From an uncultured Alphaproteobacteria bacterium (GTDB lineage Bacteria > Pseudomonadota > Alphaproteobacteria > Puniceispirillales > Puniceispirillaceae), in NCBI GenBank assembly GCA_913064995.1, contig CAJYBL010000021.1, positions 1 through 13,339 on the forward strand: 13,339 nucleotides of DNA, given 5' to 3'. A program made the translations under genes and the position numbers. Shown here one piece after another: positions 6,579-13,339 of this stretch (positions within the stretch are counted from its first letter, which is position 1; each line of letters starts with the position of its first letter). The notes beneath the pieces were generated by a model. The model was given only the letters and a program-made list of their open reading frames with translations, ran no database searches and was not told where the DNA came from.

Positions 6579-7769
6579 TCATTGAGGCGTGACTGGTGGG
6601 GCCAGCGGGAAGTCAACCGAAAATCTTGTTTTTTCGCCAAGCGTGCTGGTGATCGACAGGCTGCCGCGATGCCGGTTGACAATATGTTTCACAATGGCAA
6701 GCCCAAGACCAGTACCGCCAATCTGGCGTGACCGGGCTTTATCAATACGGTAGAAACGTTCGGTCAGGCGTGGCAGATGGCGCTCTTCGATTCCCTCACC
6801 AAAATTGATAACGTCAACACGCACATGGTGCGGTGCCACCATCGTGGTGGTAAACGTAATATCACTGCCGTCAAATCCGTATTTGATCGCATTTTCCAGA
6901 AGGTTGACAAATACCTCAGTAATCTCATCAGGATTGCCAAAAATCACCGGCGGCGCGACGCACGATTGCGCATCATCGGCCTGGGTGATTTTGATATTCA
7001 TGTTCTTTTTCATCGCGCGACCAATCATGCTATCGCCGACCGAATGCAGTAATTCAGCTAAATTCACCCGATTTTCGGGAATAATATGTTCATCGACCTC
7101 GACCCGCGATAATGACAATAGATCATCAATCAGCCGCGTCATTCGTTTGGCTTCTTCATCCATGATATTCAAGAATCGTGTCCGCATCGCCGGATCTGGC
7201 ACTTCATCCGACAGCATGGTTTCAATAAAGCCAGCAAGGCTGGTTAGCGGCGAGCGTAATTCATGGCTGACATTGGCGACAAAATCACTACGTACTTTTT
7301 CCAGATTGCGTTGAATGGTCATGTCTAGAAACAACAGCGCAACCGAGTGATCGCCAACCCGCTTCAGGCGCATTTGGAATTCGCGCTGTATGGTATTGGT
7401 TGGCTTATAATGCGTTTCGCTCCCCTTGGCACCATCCGCCGCCTTGGCAAAGAATTCACCAATATTAGGGGGATTGATTACATCAAAGATCCGCTGTCCG
7501 CTCAGGCTTTCGCCAAATGTGATATTGGCTAGTTCATAGTACGTTTCGCTCCCCTTGGCACCATCCACCGCCTTGGCAAATAATTCATCAATAGTAGAGG
7601 TATTGATTACATCAAAGACCCGCTGTCCGCTCAGGCTTTCGCCAAACCAGCGTACCGCCGCCGGATTTGCTGATAGAATAACCCCATCAAGATCGGTCAG
7701 AATCAACCCATCATCAAGCAGGTCACCAATCTGGCTGATAGGCGATTGCGTATGGCTATCCTGTGACAT
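6579..7769 (-). CDS. phoR: PhoR-type phosphate sensor histidine kinase, no membrane segments, duplicated PAS segment
   Basis: A 396-aa kinase expected to phosphorylate PhoB. Order: PAS domain (about 14-148), dimerisation/phosphoacceptor helix with H169 in NVSHELRSPLTS, then the HATPase domain. The latter has N-box NLLENAIKYG (289-298), PRLTERFYRID (typical of alphaproteobacterial PhoR) and G2 box GGTGLGLA (351-358). Three oddities: residues 42-84 are repeated as 85-127 (30 of 43 identical). The G1 box reads INFGEGI, with N322 where Asp is usual. There is no N-terminal membrane segment, so the protein should be soluble. AGGTGAG (7784-7778) is well spaced for ATG 7769 and too close for ATG 7775. 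It is the last gene of ppk1-ppx-phoR, about 49 bp after ppx. Confidence 0.88.
   Translation of the reverse strand: MSQDSHTQSPISQIGDLLDDGLILTDLDGVILSANPAAVRWFGESLSGQRVFDVINTSTIDELFAKAVDGAKGSETYYELANITFGESLSGQRIFDVINPPNIGEFFAKAADGAKGSETHYKPTNTIQREFQMRLKRVGDHSVALLFLDMTIQRNLEKVRSDFVANVSHELRSPLTSLAGFIETMLSDEVPDPAMRTRFLNIMDEEAKRMTRLIDDLLSLSRVEVDEHIIPENRVNLAELLHSVGDSMIGRAMKKNMNIKITQADDAQSCVAPPVIFGNPDEITEVFVNLLENAIKYGFDGSDITFTTTMVAPHHVRVDVINFGEGIEERHLPRLTERFYRIDKARSRQIGGTGLGLAIVKHIVNRHRGSLSITSTLGEKTRFSVDFPLAPPVTPQ
7389..7646 (-). repeat. In-frame 129-bp tandem duplication inside phoR
   Basis: Bases 7518-7646 and 7389-7517 are two copies of one 129-bp unit, aligned without gaps at an exact 129-bp offset. 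Similarity is strongest where both encode FGESLSGQR, FDVIN and DGAKGSET. It fades at the end bearing ELANIT versus PTNTIQ. Because 129 is a multiple of three the frame is kept and 43 residues are added to the PAS region. The copies have diverged, so this is not a fresh or assembly-generated duplication. Confidence 0.92.
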
Positions 7770-7818
7770 GATCATTTCTCACCTGGTGTTGGGCGGGCCA
7801 TCAACAAGCCACAAAAGC

Positions 7819-9327
7819 CTAGTCATAAATCACTTCGGCACTGCAATTTGCCGATGCTGCAAAATCAATGAACCGGCGTTGACAATGCGAATCAAACAGG
7901 CCGCGCGCCGATGGATCAATATGTAATCGCATCACTTCTGGCTGGCACTCAAGCCGGATATTTTTCAGATAATCGCATGTCCCAGCGCTAAAGATCAGCG
8001 CAAAGCGCAAGGCAAGCCCAACTGTTATTGCCTCGGCTCGCCGTTTGGAGCTAAGCAGACTTTCCATTTCGTCAGGGTGTGGCTTGTTCTGCTTTAGACC
8101 TACATAGCGGTGATACAGCGCCATTGCCAACCATAGGCGTTGCTTGTGCGTTATGCAATTTACCGGCAAGCCAAGGATTTGCCGCGCAGCAAGGTCACCA
8201 CGCATGTCAGTGTGTTCACGCCAGCACATATCGGCAAGGTTACAGGCCACATCGAGCATCCTCACAAATCGGGGCTTGCGCCCTATAGTTAATGGCCGCA
8301 AAAAATGTTTAAGTGCATTCGCAACACCTGCAAAACGAAAACTCGTGCCTGCAATTTCTTGACTGATTGCCAATAGAAAATCGGCGCGCTGTGTCTCGTT
8401 TAACTCATTGGTTGCCAGCACTCCATCCCGAATACTCGTGCCGCTAACAATAACACGGCGCACTGCTGAGATATCGATCAGCGCTCTGATGATTTTTGCA
8501 GCCATTGGCATGGTGCCCCGCCGCGCAACTGGCACACCGTCAAGCGCTGAGTCGGACTGAATAAAATCACTACACAGCGCTATCACTTTATCACTGCTGA
8601 CTTTGAGGCCATGAAGTACTGGCAAGGGATAATTTTCACGCTCAATAAATGCCGATCCAAGTGCCCTGAAACTTCCCCCAACACCGAATAGCTGTTTGGC
8701 TGCAAAGCTTTTGATCCAGCTAATTTTTGTCAATGCAGATATTATCTCTATCTCTTCACAAGTCGACAAATGACCAATATTTAAACTGACTGAATGCTCG
8801 ATCTCACCTTTTTTTAACGCCACAATTTCAATACTGCCACCGCCAAGATCAGCAACTAAGCCCGACGCAGCAGGCACGTTTAAAGTCAGACCACGCGACA
8901 CAAAGGCTGCTTCTTCTTTCTTTGACAAGACCTGAATAGGCTCGCCAAGAATTATCTCAGCTGGACGGCAAAATTCATCACCATTATTGGCGCGCCTAAC
9001 CGCCGCCGTTGCAACTGGGTAGCAACTGTCAACCTTCATTGCGCGTATTACGGCAGCAAACCGTGTCAAGGTTTCAAGAGCAACCGCAATACGATCACTG
9101 GCAAGCATGCCAGTTTTGTCAAGCCCCGCACCAAGCCGGCAATTCGATCGCTCGTCAAATAATGGTGCCGGGTAAGCACCGTTCTTGCCATAGATCACCA
9201 ACCGAACCGAGTTGGAGCCAATGTCAATCACCGCAATACGCGCGGTTGGTGGCACAGCATCTTGATAGGCTTTATGAGACAGCCGTTCGGCAACAGTCAT
9301 GGGCAATTGATTTGCAGAAGAGCTCAT
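7819..9327 (-). CDS. ppx: Exopolyphosphatase / guanosine pentaphosphate phosphatase (Ppx/GppA)
   Basis: A 502-aa member of the Ppx/GppA phosphatase family, which removes terminal phosphate from polyphosphate and/or pppGpp. The ASKHA fold is visible: phosphate-1 loop AVIDIGSNSVRLVIY (32-46), catalytic glutamate region LSKKEEA (134-140; relatives often have SGEEEA), phosphate-2 loop GLVADLGGGSIEIV (156-169), and GVGGSFRAL (215-223). RVIVSGTSIRDGVL (291-304) closes the core. The C-terminal 180 residues form the helical HD-like domain of long-form Ppx, and length is normal for that form. It starts 18 bp after the ppk1 stop, a classic ppk-ppx pair, and phoR follows. Substrate preference (polyP or pppGpp) cannot be read from sequence. 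Confidence 0.92.
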   Translation of the reverse strand: MSSSANQLPMTVAERLSHKAYQDAVPPTARIAVIDIGSNSVRLVIYGKNGAYPAPLFDERSNCRLGAGLDKTGMLASDRIAVALETLTRFAAVIRAMKVDSCYPVATAAVRRANNGDEFCRPAEIILGEPIQVLSKKEEAAFVSRGLTLNVPAASGLVADLGGGSIEIVALKKGEIEHSVSLNIGHLSTCEEIEIISALTKISWIKSFAAKQLFGVGGSFRALGSAFIERENYPLPVLHGLKVSSDKVIALCSDFIQSDSALDGVPVARRGTMPMAAKIIRALIDISAVRRVIVSGTSIRDGVLATNELNETQRADFLLAISQEIAGTSFRFAGVANALKHFLRPLTIGRKPRFVRMLDVACNLADMCWREHTDMRGDLAARQILGLPVNCITHKQRLWLAMALYHRYVGLKQNKPHPDEMESLLSSKRRAEAITVGLALRFALIFSAGTCDYLKNIRLECQPEVMRLHIDPSARGLFDSHCQRRFIDFAASANCSAEVIYD

Positions 9328-9345
9328 TGTTTCGATCCCAATTCC

Positions 9346-11460
9346 CTAACCATTATCCTGCGTGGCTGCCAAACTGCCACGCCCTGACAGGCTGGGGTTT
9401 GACATGAAATAATCATGGCATGAGAAGCTAGTCTCATCGGTATGAGGATGCACATAACTTCCATCAGGCTGCAAGTACCAAGCGTTTTTTTCATCACGAA
9501 GAAGCGCCACCATAATTTGGTGAAGCACCTGTTTGCGGATGGTCGGGTTTTCCAGCCGCATGAAACACTCGACACGGCGGCGCAAATTACGCGGCATCAA
9601 ATCAGCCGATGAAATCATCACGATATTTTTGTCAGATTGAAATTCACCACCGTTGGCAAAAACATAAATTCGCCCATGTTCAAGAAACCTGCCGATGATT
9701 GACCGAACCGTAATGGTCTCGGACAGGCCGGCCACACCCGGTCGCAAACAGCAAACACCACGCGCCATAATTTCAATCGGCACGCCTGCCTGCGAGGCCT
9801 CATACAGCAATCCGATCAAACGATGATCAACAAGCGAATTGCATTTCAGCCAGATGCCCGATGGAAGACCATTTTTGCAATTTTCGATCTCGGCAAAAAT
9901 CATAAGCTTTAACTGGGGAAAAGATTGATGCGGCGAAATAAAGCTGCGTTTCAATTTTTCTGGCTGCACATGGCTTGTCAGATATTTGAAAATTTCATAA
10001 GCGTCGCGCCCCACGTCCTTGTCACAAGTGAAATAGGACAGATCCGTATAGATGCCAGCGGTGATCGGGTGGTAATTGCCGGTGCCGACATGCGTATAGG
10101 AAACCAGCTTGCCATGCTCACGCCGCACAACAAGCGACATTTTAAGATGGATTTTCAGATCGGTCAGGCCATAAGCAACCTGTACACCAGCACGGCCAAG
10201 CACCCGCGCCAGCTGAATATTATTGCGCTCATCAAACCGCGCCTTTAATTCAATCACGGCAGTGACCGTCTTGCCATTTTCGGCAGCTTGGATCAGCGCT
10301 TTTACAATTGGCGAATTTGACGTGGTTCGATACAGCGTTTGGCGAATTGCCAAAACATCAGGATCGGTTGCGGCCTGTTGGAGATAGCGCACCACCACCT
10401 CAAAACTTTCATAAGGATGATGAACGATAATATCCTTATTGCGAATCGCGGCAAAACAATCACCATTGAAATCGCTTATCCGCTGGGGAAAGCGCGGCGC
10501 AAAAGCTGGAAACAGCAAATGTTTGGGAATGTAATCCAGCAATTCGGAAAAATTGTTCAGCGCCACCGGCCCATCGGTATTAAAGAAATTATTTTCATCA
10601 ATACCCATTGCCGATTTCAGCAAGCGCCGGATTGGTTTTGGCGCATCTTTCGACAGGGTCAATAAAACCACATTGCCACGTTGGCGCGCCCGAAGCGCAT
10701 TTTCAAATTCATGGATCAGGTCATTCGCCTCATCATCAATTTCAATTTCAGAGTCACGCAAAATACTGAACATCGCTGCCGACACAAGCTGATGACGCGG
10801 ATAGATTTTGATGATGCTGGCGCGAATCACCGTCTCGACCAAAAGCAGCCGCGACCCATCACCAGGCAATTTGACAAAACGGGGCAAATTCGCCGGCAGC
10901 AAGATCACACTTTGCATTGGCTTGCTGTCCGGGCTGGTCAATTCCAGCATCATGCCCTTGCCGTCATTATGGAAAAACGGAAAAGGGTGGGATGGGTCAA
11001 GCGTTGTCGGGGTGATCAATGGCAGAACATTGTCAATGAACCAATCTTCGAGCCAAAGTCGGTCTTGCTCATCATCGGGAATATCCGAGAGAACATGGAT
11101 ATTTTCATCACGAAGACAGCTGATCAATTCGGGCAAAAGCTGATTTTGGCGTGCCATCAATTTGGCACTACGTGCCATGATCTGCGTTAGCAATTGTTCA
11201 ATATCAACATCATCGTTTGGCAAACGCTTGAAACCGCGATCCACAAGCTGGCGAAGGCCGGCAACGCGCACCATAAAAAATTCATTCAGATTATCTGCCG
11301 AAATAGCCAGAAACCGAATGCGTTCCCCAAGCGGCTTATCGTCATCCTCAGCCAAAGACAGAACACGCTCGTTAAACGCTAGCCAGCTTAGCTCGCGGTT
11401 AAAAAAGCTCTTGTCTTCCTTTGATCCACCAAGGATCGGATCGGTTTTTTTGCTTTTCAT
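9346..11460 (-). CDS. ppk1: Polyphosphate kinase 1
   Basis: A 704-aa PPK1 that reversibly moves the ATP gamma-phosphate onto polyphosphate. The N-terminal domain starts with FFNRELSWLAFNERVL (19-34) and DNLNEFFMVRVAG (56-68). Catalytic residues align with E. coli at a constant offset of three: H438 in LKIHLK (E. coli H435, the phosphorylated His), H595 in RFLEHGRIYVF (E. coli H592), R378 in QTLYRTT (R375) and R408 in LKARFDERNN (R405). HVGTGNY (457-463) is also present. Length is typical and all domains are complete. A Pho box lies 51 bp upstream, and ppx and phoR follow closely, so polyphosphate metabolism is tied to phosphate sensing. Confidence 0.96.
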   Translation of the reverse strand: MKSKKTDPILGGSKEDKSFFNRELSWLAFNERVLSLAEDDDKPLGERIRFLAISADNLNEFFMVRVAGLRQLVDRGFKRLPNDDVDIEQLLTQIMARSAKLMARQNQLLPELISCLRDENIHVLSDIPDDEQDRLWLEDWFIDNVLPLITPTTLDPSHPFPFFHNDGKGMMLELTSPDSKPMQSVILLPANLPRFVKLPGDGSRLLLVETVIRASIIKIYPRHQLVSAAMFSILRDSEIEIDDEANDLIHEFENALRARQRGNVVLLTLSKDAPKPIRRLLKSAMGIDENNFFNTDGPVALNNFSELLDYIPKHLLFPAFAPRFPQRISDFNGDCFAAIRNKDIIVHHPYESFEVVVRYLQQAATDPDVLAIRQTLYRTTSNSPIVKALIQAAENGKTVTAVIELKARFDERNNIQLARVLGRAGVQVAYGLTDLKIHLKMSLVVRREHGKLVSYTHVGTGNYHPITAGIYTDLSYFTCDKDVGRDAYEIFKYLTSHVQPEKLKRSFISPHQSFPQLKLMIFAEIENCKNGLPSGIWLKCNSLVDHRLIGLLYEASQAGVPIEIMARGVCCLRPGVAGLSETITVRSIIGRFLEHGRIYVFANGGEFQSDKNIVMISSADLMPRNLRRRVECFMRLENPTIRKQVLHQIMVALLRDEKNAWYLQPDGSYVHPHTDETSFSCHDYFMSNPSLSGRGSLAATQDNG

Positions 11461-11511
11461 CTCGTTTCATTTCTAGTGGGCGAAAACCTGGCCGTATCAT
11501 GACACTGAATT

Positions 11512-11529
11512 ATTATAGATATATGACAG
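11512..11529 (-). promoter_or_regulatory. Pho box upstream of ppk1
   Basis: On the minus strand CTGTCATATATCTATAAT (11529-11512) consists of CTGTCAT, a 4-bp spacer ATAT, and CTATAAT. It differs from the PhoB-box consensus essentially at one G-to-A position. A possible -10, CATGAT (11502-11497), lies nine bases further. The second half-site also contains a perfect TATAAT (11517-11512), so a PhoB-independent start is possible. It would control the ppk1-ppx-phoR unit. Confidence 0.7.
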
Positions 11530-11568
11530 AAGCCACAGACCAAAAATTATCTTAGCTGTATTTTGCCA

Positions 11569-11973
11569 TCATTGAACCGCTAAACCGCTGGCAAGATTGC
11601 CGATAATTGGGCAATCAGGGCGTGAATCGCCACGGCAATTTCCAGCTAAATAGGATAATTCGTCACGCAGTTCCTGCAATTCACCAAGCTTGCGATCGAT
11701 TTCGACAATTTTTTCAAGGGTAATTCGCTTTACTTCGGCACTTGGCCGTTGATCATCTTCATAAAGGCTGAGAAGTTCACGACATTGCTCAATCGAAAAG
11801 CTGTAGCGACGTGCCCGCCCAATAAATCCCAGCTTGGCAATGTCTGATTCTGCATAAAGCCGATATCCGGCTGCCGATCGGCCCGCCGGTTTCACAAGTC
11901 CGATATCGGCGTAATAGCGAACGGTTTTTACCGTTAAAGCCGCGCGCCGAGCCGCATCACTAATTTTATACAT
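11569..11973 (-). CDS. cueR: CueR/HmrR-type copper-responsive MerR regulator
   Basis: A 134-aa MerR-family activator starting MYKISDAARR, supported by AGGGG seven bases upstream. An in-frame ATG at 12000 would add nine residues but has no such site. Helix-turn-helix and wing cover residues 1-70 (TVKTVRYYADIGLVKP, GYRLY). The dimerisation helix spans about 80-110. The metal loop is C113-RGDSRPD-C121-PII, with the same 7-residue spacing as the two Cu(I) cysteines of E. coli CueR. S78 in RPSAEVKR matches the Ser seen in monovalent-metal sensors (divalent sensors have Cys). It lacks the CCHH tail of E. coli CueR. No copper ATPase or oxidase gene is in the window. A CueR-type dyad lies about 135 bp upstream. 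Confidence 0.88.
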   Translation of the reverse strand: MYKISDAARRAALTVKTVRYYADIGLVKPAGRSAAGYRLYAESDIAKLGFIGRARRYSFSIEQCRELLSLYEDDQRPSAEVKRITLEKIVEIDRKLGELQELRDELSYLAGNCRGDSRPDCPIIGNLASGLAVQ

Positions 11974-12108
11974 GATCGCCCCTGTTTTGGTTAACCTCAT
12001 TGCCGTTAATCGTCAGAAAGCCACACCATCCCTACCATAGCGGATCAATAACATAGTGGCAGGTAAAACCACGCTGGCGTTATTCTGTTGCTCGTCTGGC
12101 ATCAAGCT

Positions 12109-12133
12109 TAACCTTCCTTTGACAAGAAGGTTA
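12109..12133. promoter_or_regulatory. CueR/MerR-type operator dyad
   Basis: TAACCTTC-N9-GAAGGTTA is a perfect inverted repeat. Its core resembles the CueR operator ACCTTCC-N-GGAAGGT. Placed on either strand it leaves a 19-bp spacer between a -35-like hexamer and a -10 position, as MerR promoters require. Rightward, TTAACC (12108-12113) is a good -35-like element, but the -10 (AGGTCT) is poor. Leftward, CTAACC and AAGCTT are both weak. Leftward use would give cueR autoregulation. A second palindrome, AGGTTAG-GT-CTAACCT (12128-12143), overlaps its right arm. Confidence 0.6.
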
Positions 12134-12202
12134 GGTCTAACCTAGGGAGTTAGGTCGGACATGGCAAGAGTGCCATCATGAGGGGATGCGATCTAATTGG
12201 CA

Positions 12203-12216
12203 GATTAACGTTAATC
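12203..12216. repeat. Perfect 14-bp palindrome after glk
   Basis: GATTAACGTTAATC reads identically on both strands and starts 12 bp beyond the glk stop. It has no loop or T-tract, so it is unlikely to be a terminator. A protein-binding site is possible, and so is chance. Function unknown. Confidence 0.5.
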
Positions 12217-12228
12217 CACGGATTTGCA

Positions 12229-13200
12229 TTAGACCAAAGTGATGCGCCGCGCCAGATAGCGATTATCAATTGCCGCCGCCGCACCGTGCAATCCGGCAAG
12301 CGGGTCAACCGATAGATAAAGTGGTAATGATTGAAGATATGGCCCGCGGCGACCGTGATCGTCAAACCGGTCAATAAGCCCACTATCGCCAAGAAGCGCC
12401 GATAATTTAACAGCAATACCGCCACCAATCACCACTCCGGCACGCGCGCCAAAGCTGAGTGTCGCATTCGCTGCAATTGTGCCAAGGCTTTGCAGCATCA
12501 ATCGCACCGCTGATAAAGCTGCCGCATCACCAGCAAGCGCTAATGCGCCAATATTGGGCGCTGATTTGTAATCACCGGTTTGGCAATTGTAAATCGATTC
12601 GAGGCCGGGCCCACTGACAATTCGTTCAGCCGAAACATGGCCGAATTCTTTTACCAAATGCGCCAAAACCATGTCCTCAGCGGAGTTGCGCGGGGCATAG
12701 CTGACAAGACCACCCTCGCCTTCAATAACCTGTATATCATCACCAGCAGGCACCAGTGCAGCAACACCAAGACCAGTTCCGGGGCCAATAACAAGCAAAG
12801 GCGCTGTTTGGTCAGCGGTTCCATCGCGCAAAATCTGCCGGCGGTTTACCGGCATTGATCTGTCATATTGCAACAGATCTCGATGCGCCATTGCCTGCGC
12901 GGTAAAATCATTGATCAGTAAATAGGCACGAAGACCCATCGCCGCTGCCAGTTTGGCTACATCAAATCGCCAATGATTATTGGTGATATCAACCCACGCG
13001 CCGGTTACAGGGGCCGCAACCGCCAGACAAAGCATGTCGATATCAGGCTTGTATTTGGCGCAATAATTAGCAAAAGCATCTTCCGCTGTAGCGAAATCAG
13101 CACAGGCCATAATGGCCGGATCGCAAAGTGCAGGATCATCATCATGCTGATGCGCCAACCGCAGCGATGTGCCGCCAATATCAGCGATAAGCCGTTTCAT
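12229..13200 (-). CDS. glk: Glucokinase (bacterial Glk family) with altered sugar-site residue
   Basis: A 323-aa cytoplasmic hexokinase-fold enzyme expected to convert glucose and ATP to glucose 6-phosphate. It starts MKRLIADIGGTSLRLA, the phosphate-1 loop. Catalytic N97-D98 sit in LINDFTAQA, and the ATP loop IGPGTGLG follows at 138-145. E162 in GEGG and E192 in SAERIVSGPGLE match sugar-binding residues of E. coli Glk. GGGIA (259-263) and YLSVDPLAGLHGAA close the fold. Oddity: E. coli has GEGGH with His160 contacting glucose, whereas here it is GEGGL (L165). The enzyme may have altered affinity or sugar preference. The start overlaps the stop of the upstream isomerase-like gene by four bases (ATGA), so the two are coupled. 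Confidence 0.9.
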   Translation of the reverse strand: MKRLIADIGGTSLRLAHQHDDDPALCDPAIMACADFATAEDAFANYCAKYKPDIDMLCLAVAAPVTGAWVDITNNHWRFDVAKLAAAMGLRAYLLINDFTAQAMAHRDLLQYDRSMPVNRRQILRDGTADQTAPLLVIGPGTGLGVAALVPAGDDIQVIEGEGGLVSYAPRNSAEDMVLAHLVKEFGHVSAERIVSGPGLESIYNCQTGDYKSAPNIGALALAGDAAALSAVRLMLQSLGTIAANATLSFGARAGVVIGGGIAVKLSALLGDSGLIDRFDDHGRRGPYLQSLPLYLSVDPLAGLHGAAAAIDNRYLARRITLV

Positions 13201-13339
13201 TTCTGCCAGCCTCTTGCCGTTTCAAGCCAGCCAAGCCCGGCCTCAGTTGACTGTGCCGGGCAGTATTCAGCACCGATAAACCCATCATAGCCTGCCGCAT
13301 CGAGCGCCAGCAAAATATCCTTATAGGCAAGTTCACCAT
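13197..13339 (-). CDS. hyi: Hydroxypyruvate isomerase-like protein, C-terminal end (runs off the window)
   Basis: The last 46 codons of a gene entering from the right edge, ending TGA at 13199-13197. It reads GELAYKDILLALDAAGYDGF, then IGAEYCPAQSTEAGLGWLE. This resembles the C-terminus of Hyi-family TIM-barrel isomerases (GEL....L..LGYDG.IG.EY.P...T..GLGW), which interconvert hydroxypyruvate and tartronate semialdehyde. The stop overlaps the glk start (ATGA), so glk is in the same operon. Other xylose-isomerase-like TIM-barrel proteins share parts of this tail, so the exact substrate is less certain than the fold. Confidence 0.7.
   Translation of the reverse strand, partial: GELAYKDILLALDAAGYDGFIGAEYCPAQSTEAGLGWLETARGWQK

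Noticed and set aside
9324..9575. Minus-strand frame overlapping the 3' end of ppk1
   Set aside because: It is a shifted frame inside ppk1. The ppk1 frame is intact to its stop, so there is no frameshift or separate gene.
12161..12176. Inverted repeat ATGGCA-AGAG-TGCCAT as a possible glk terminator
   Set aside because: The 6-bp stem has a 4-nt loop and no T-run on either strand, so it is too weak to call.
1..13339. Mobile elements, CRISPR arrays, toxin-antitoxin or phage-defence genes
   Set aside because: No transposase, integrase, regular spacer-repeat pattern or nuclease/toxin family was seen. All large frames are metabolic, transport or regulatory genes.

Overview
The window looks like chromosomal DNA of an alphaproteobacterium. 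The evidence is a long-form PstC N-terminus, alphaproteobacterial-type phosphate boxes, a ppk1-ppx pair, a CueR/HmrR copper regulator and gene-dense layout; the exact lineage is inference. Almost everything reads on the minus strand. Only znuA and a small DUF1289 gene read on the plus strand.

Right to left along the minus strand: the 3' end of a hydroxypyruvate isomerase-like gene (13339-13197) overlaps glucokinase glk by four bases. Next comes a regulatory gap with a CueR-type dyad, then cueR. A Pho box follows, ahead of a three-gene unit ppk1-ppx-phoR (polyphosphate synthesis, polyphosphate/ppGpp phosphatase, and phosphate sensor kinase). phoR ends convergently against znuA-DUF1289, with a hairpin terminator between them.

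The central block is a complete zinc system. znuA (plus strand) diverges from znuC-znuB-zur (minus strand), around one Zur-type palindrome that overlaps both putative promoters. After zur comes a DMT/EamA exporter gene, then pstS behind an array of four 11-bp-spaced Pho half-sites. A hairpin follows pstS, and then the start of pstC, which runs off the window.

Phosphate scavenging (pstS-pstC), storage (ppk1, ppx) and sensing (phoR) therefore flank a zinc-uptake module. Both phosphate units carry recognisable Pho boxes, so they are probably co-induced under phosphate starvation. Single-line hand counts suggest that the pst/EamA/znu half is poorer in G+C than the phoR-to-glk half, which fits different histories.

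Most genes belong to well-known families, and I found no convincing new system. The most unusual points are an in-frame 129-bp duplication inside the PAS domain of a membrane-segment-free PhoR whose G1-box Asp is Asn, a glucokinase with Leu at the usual sugar-binding His, and a CueR dyad with no copper-handling gene in view.
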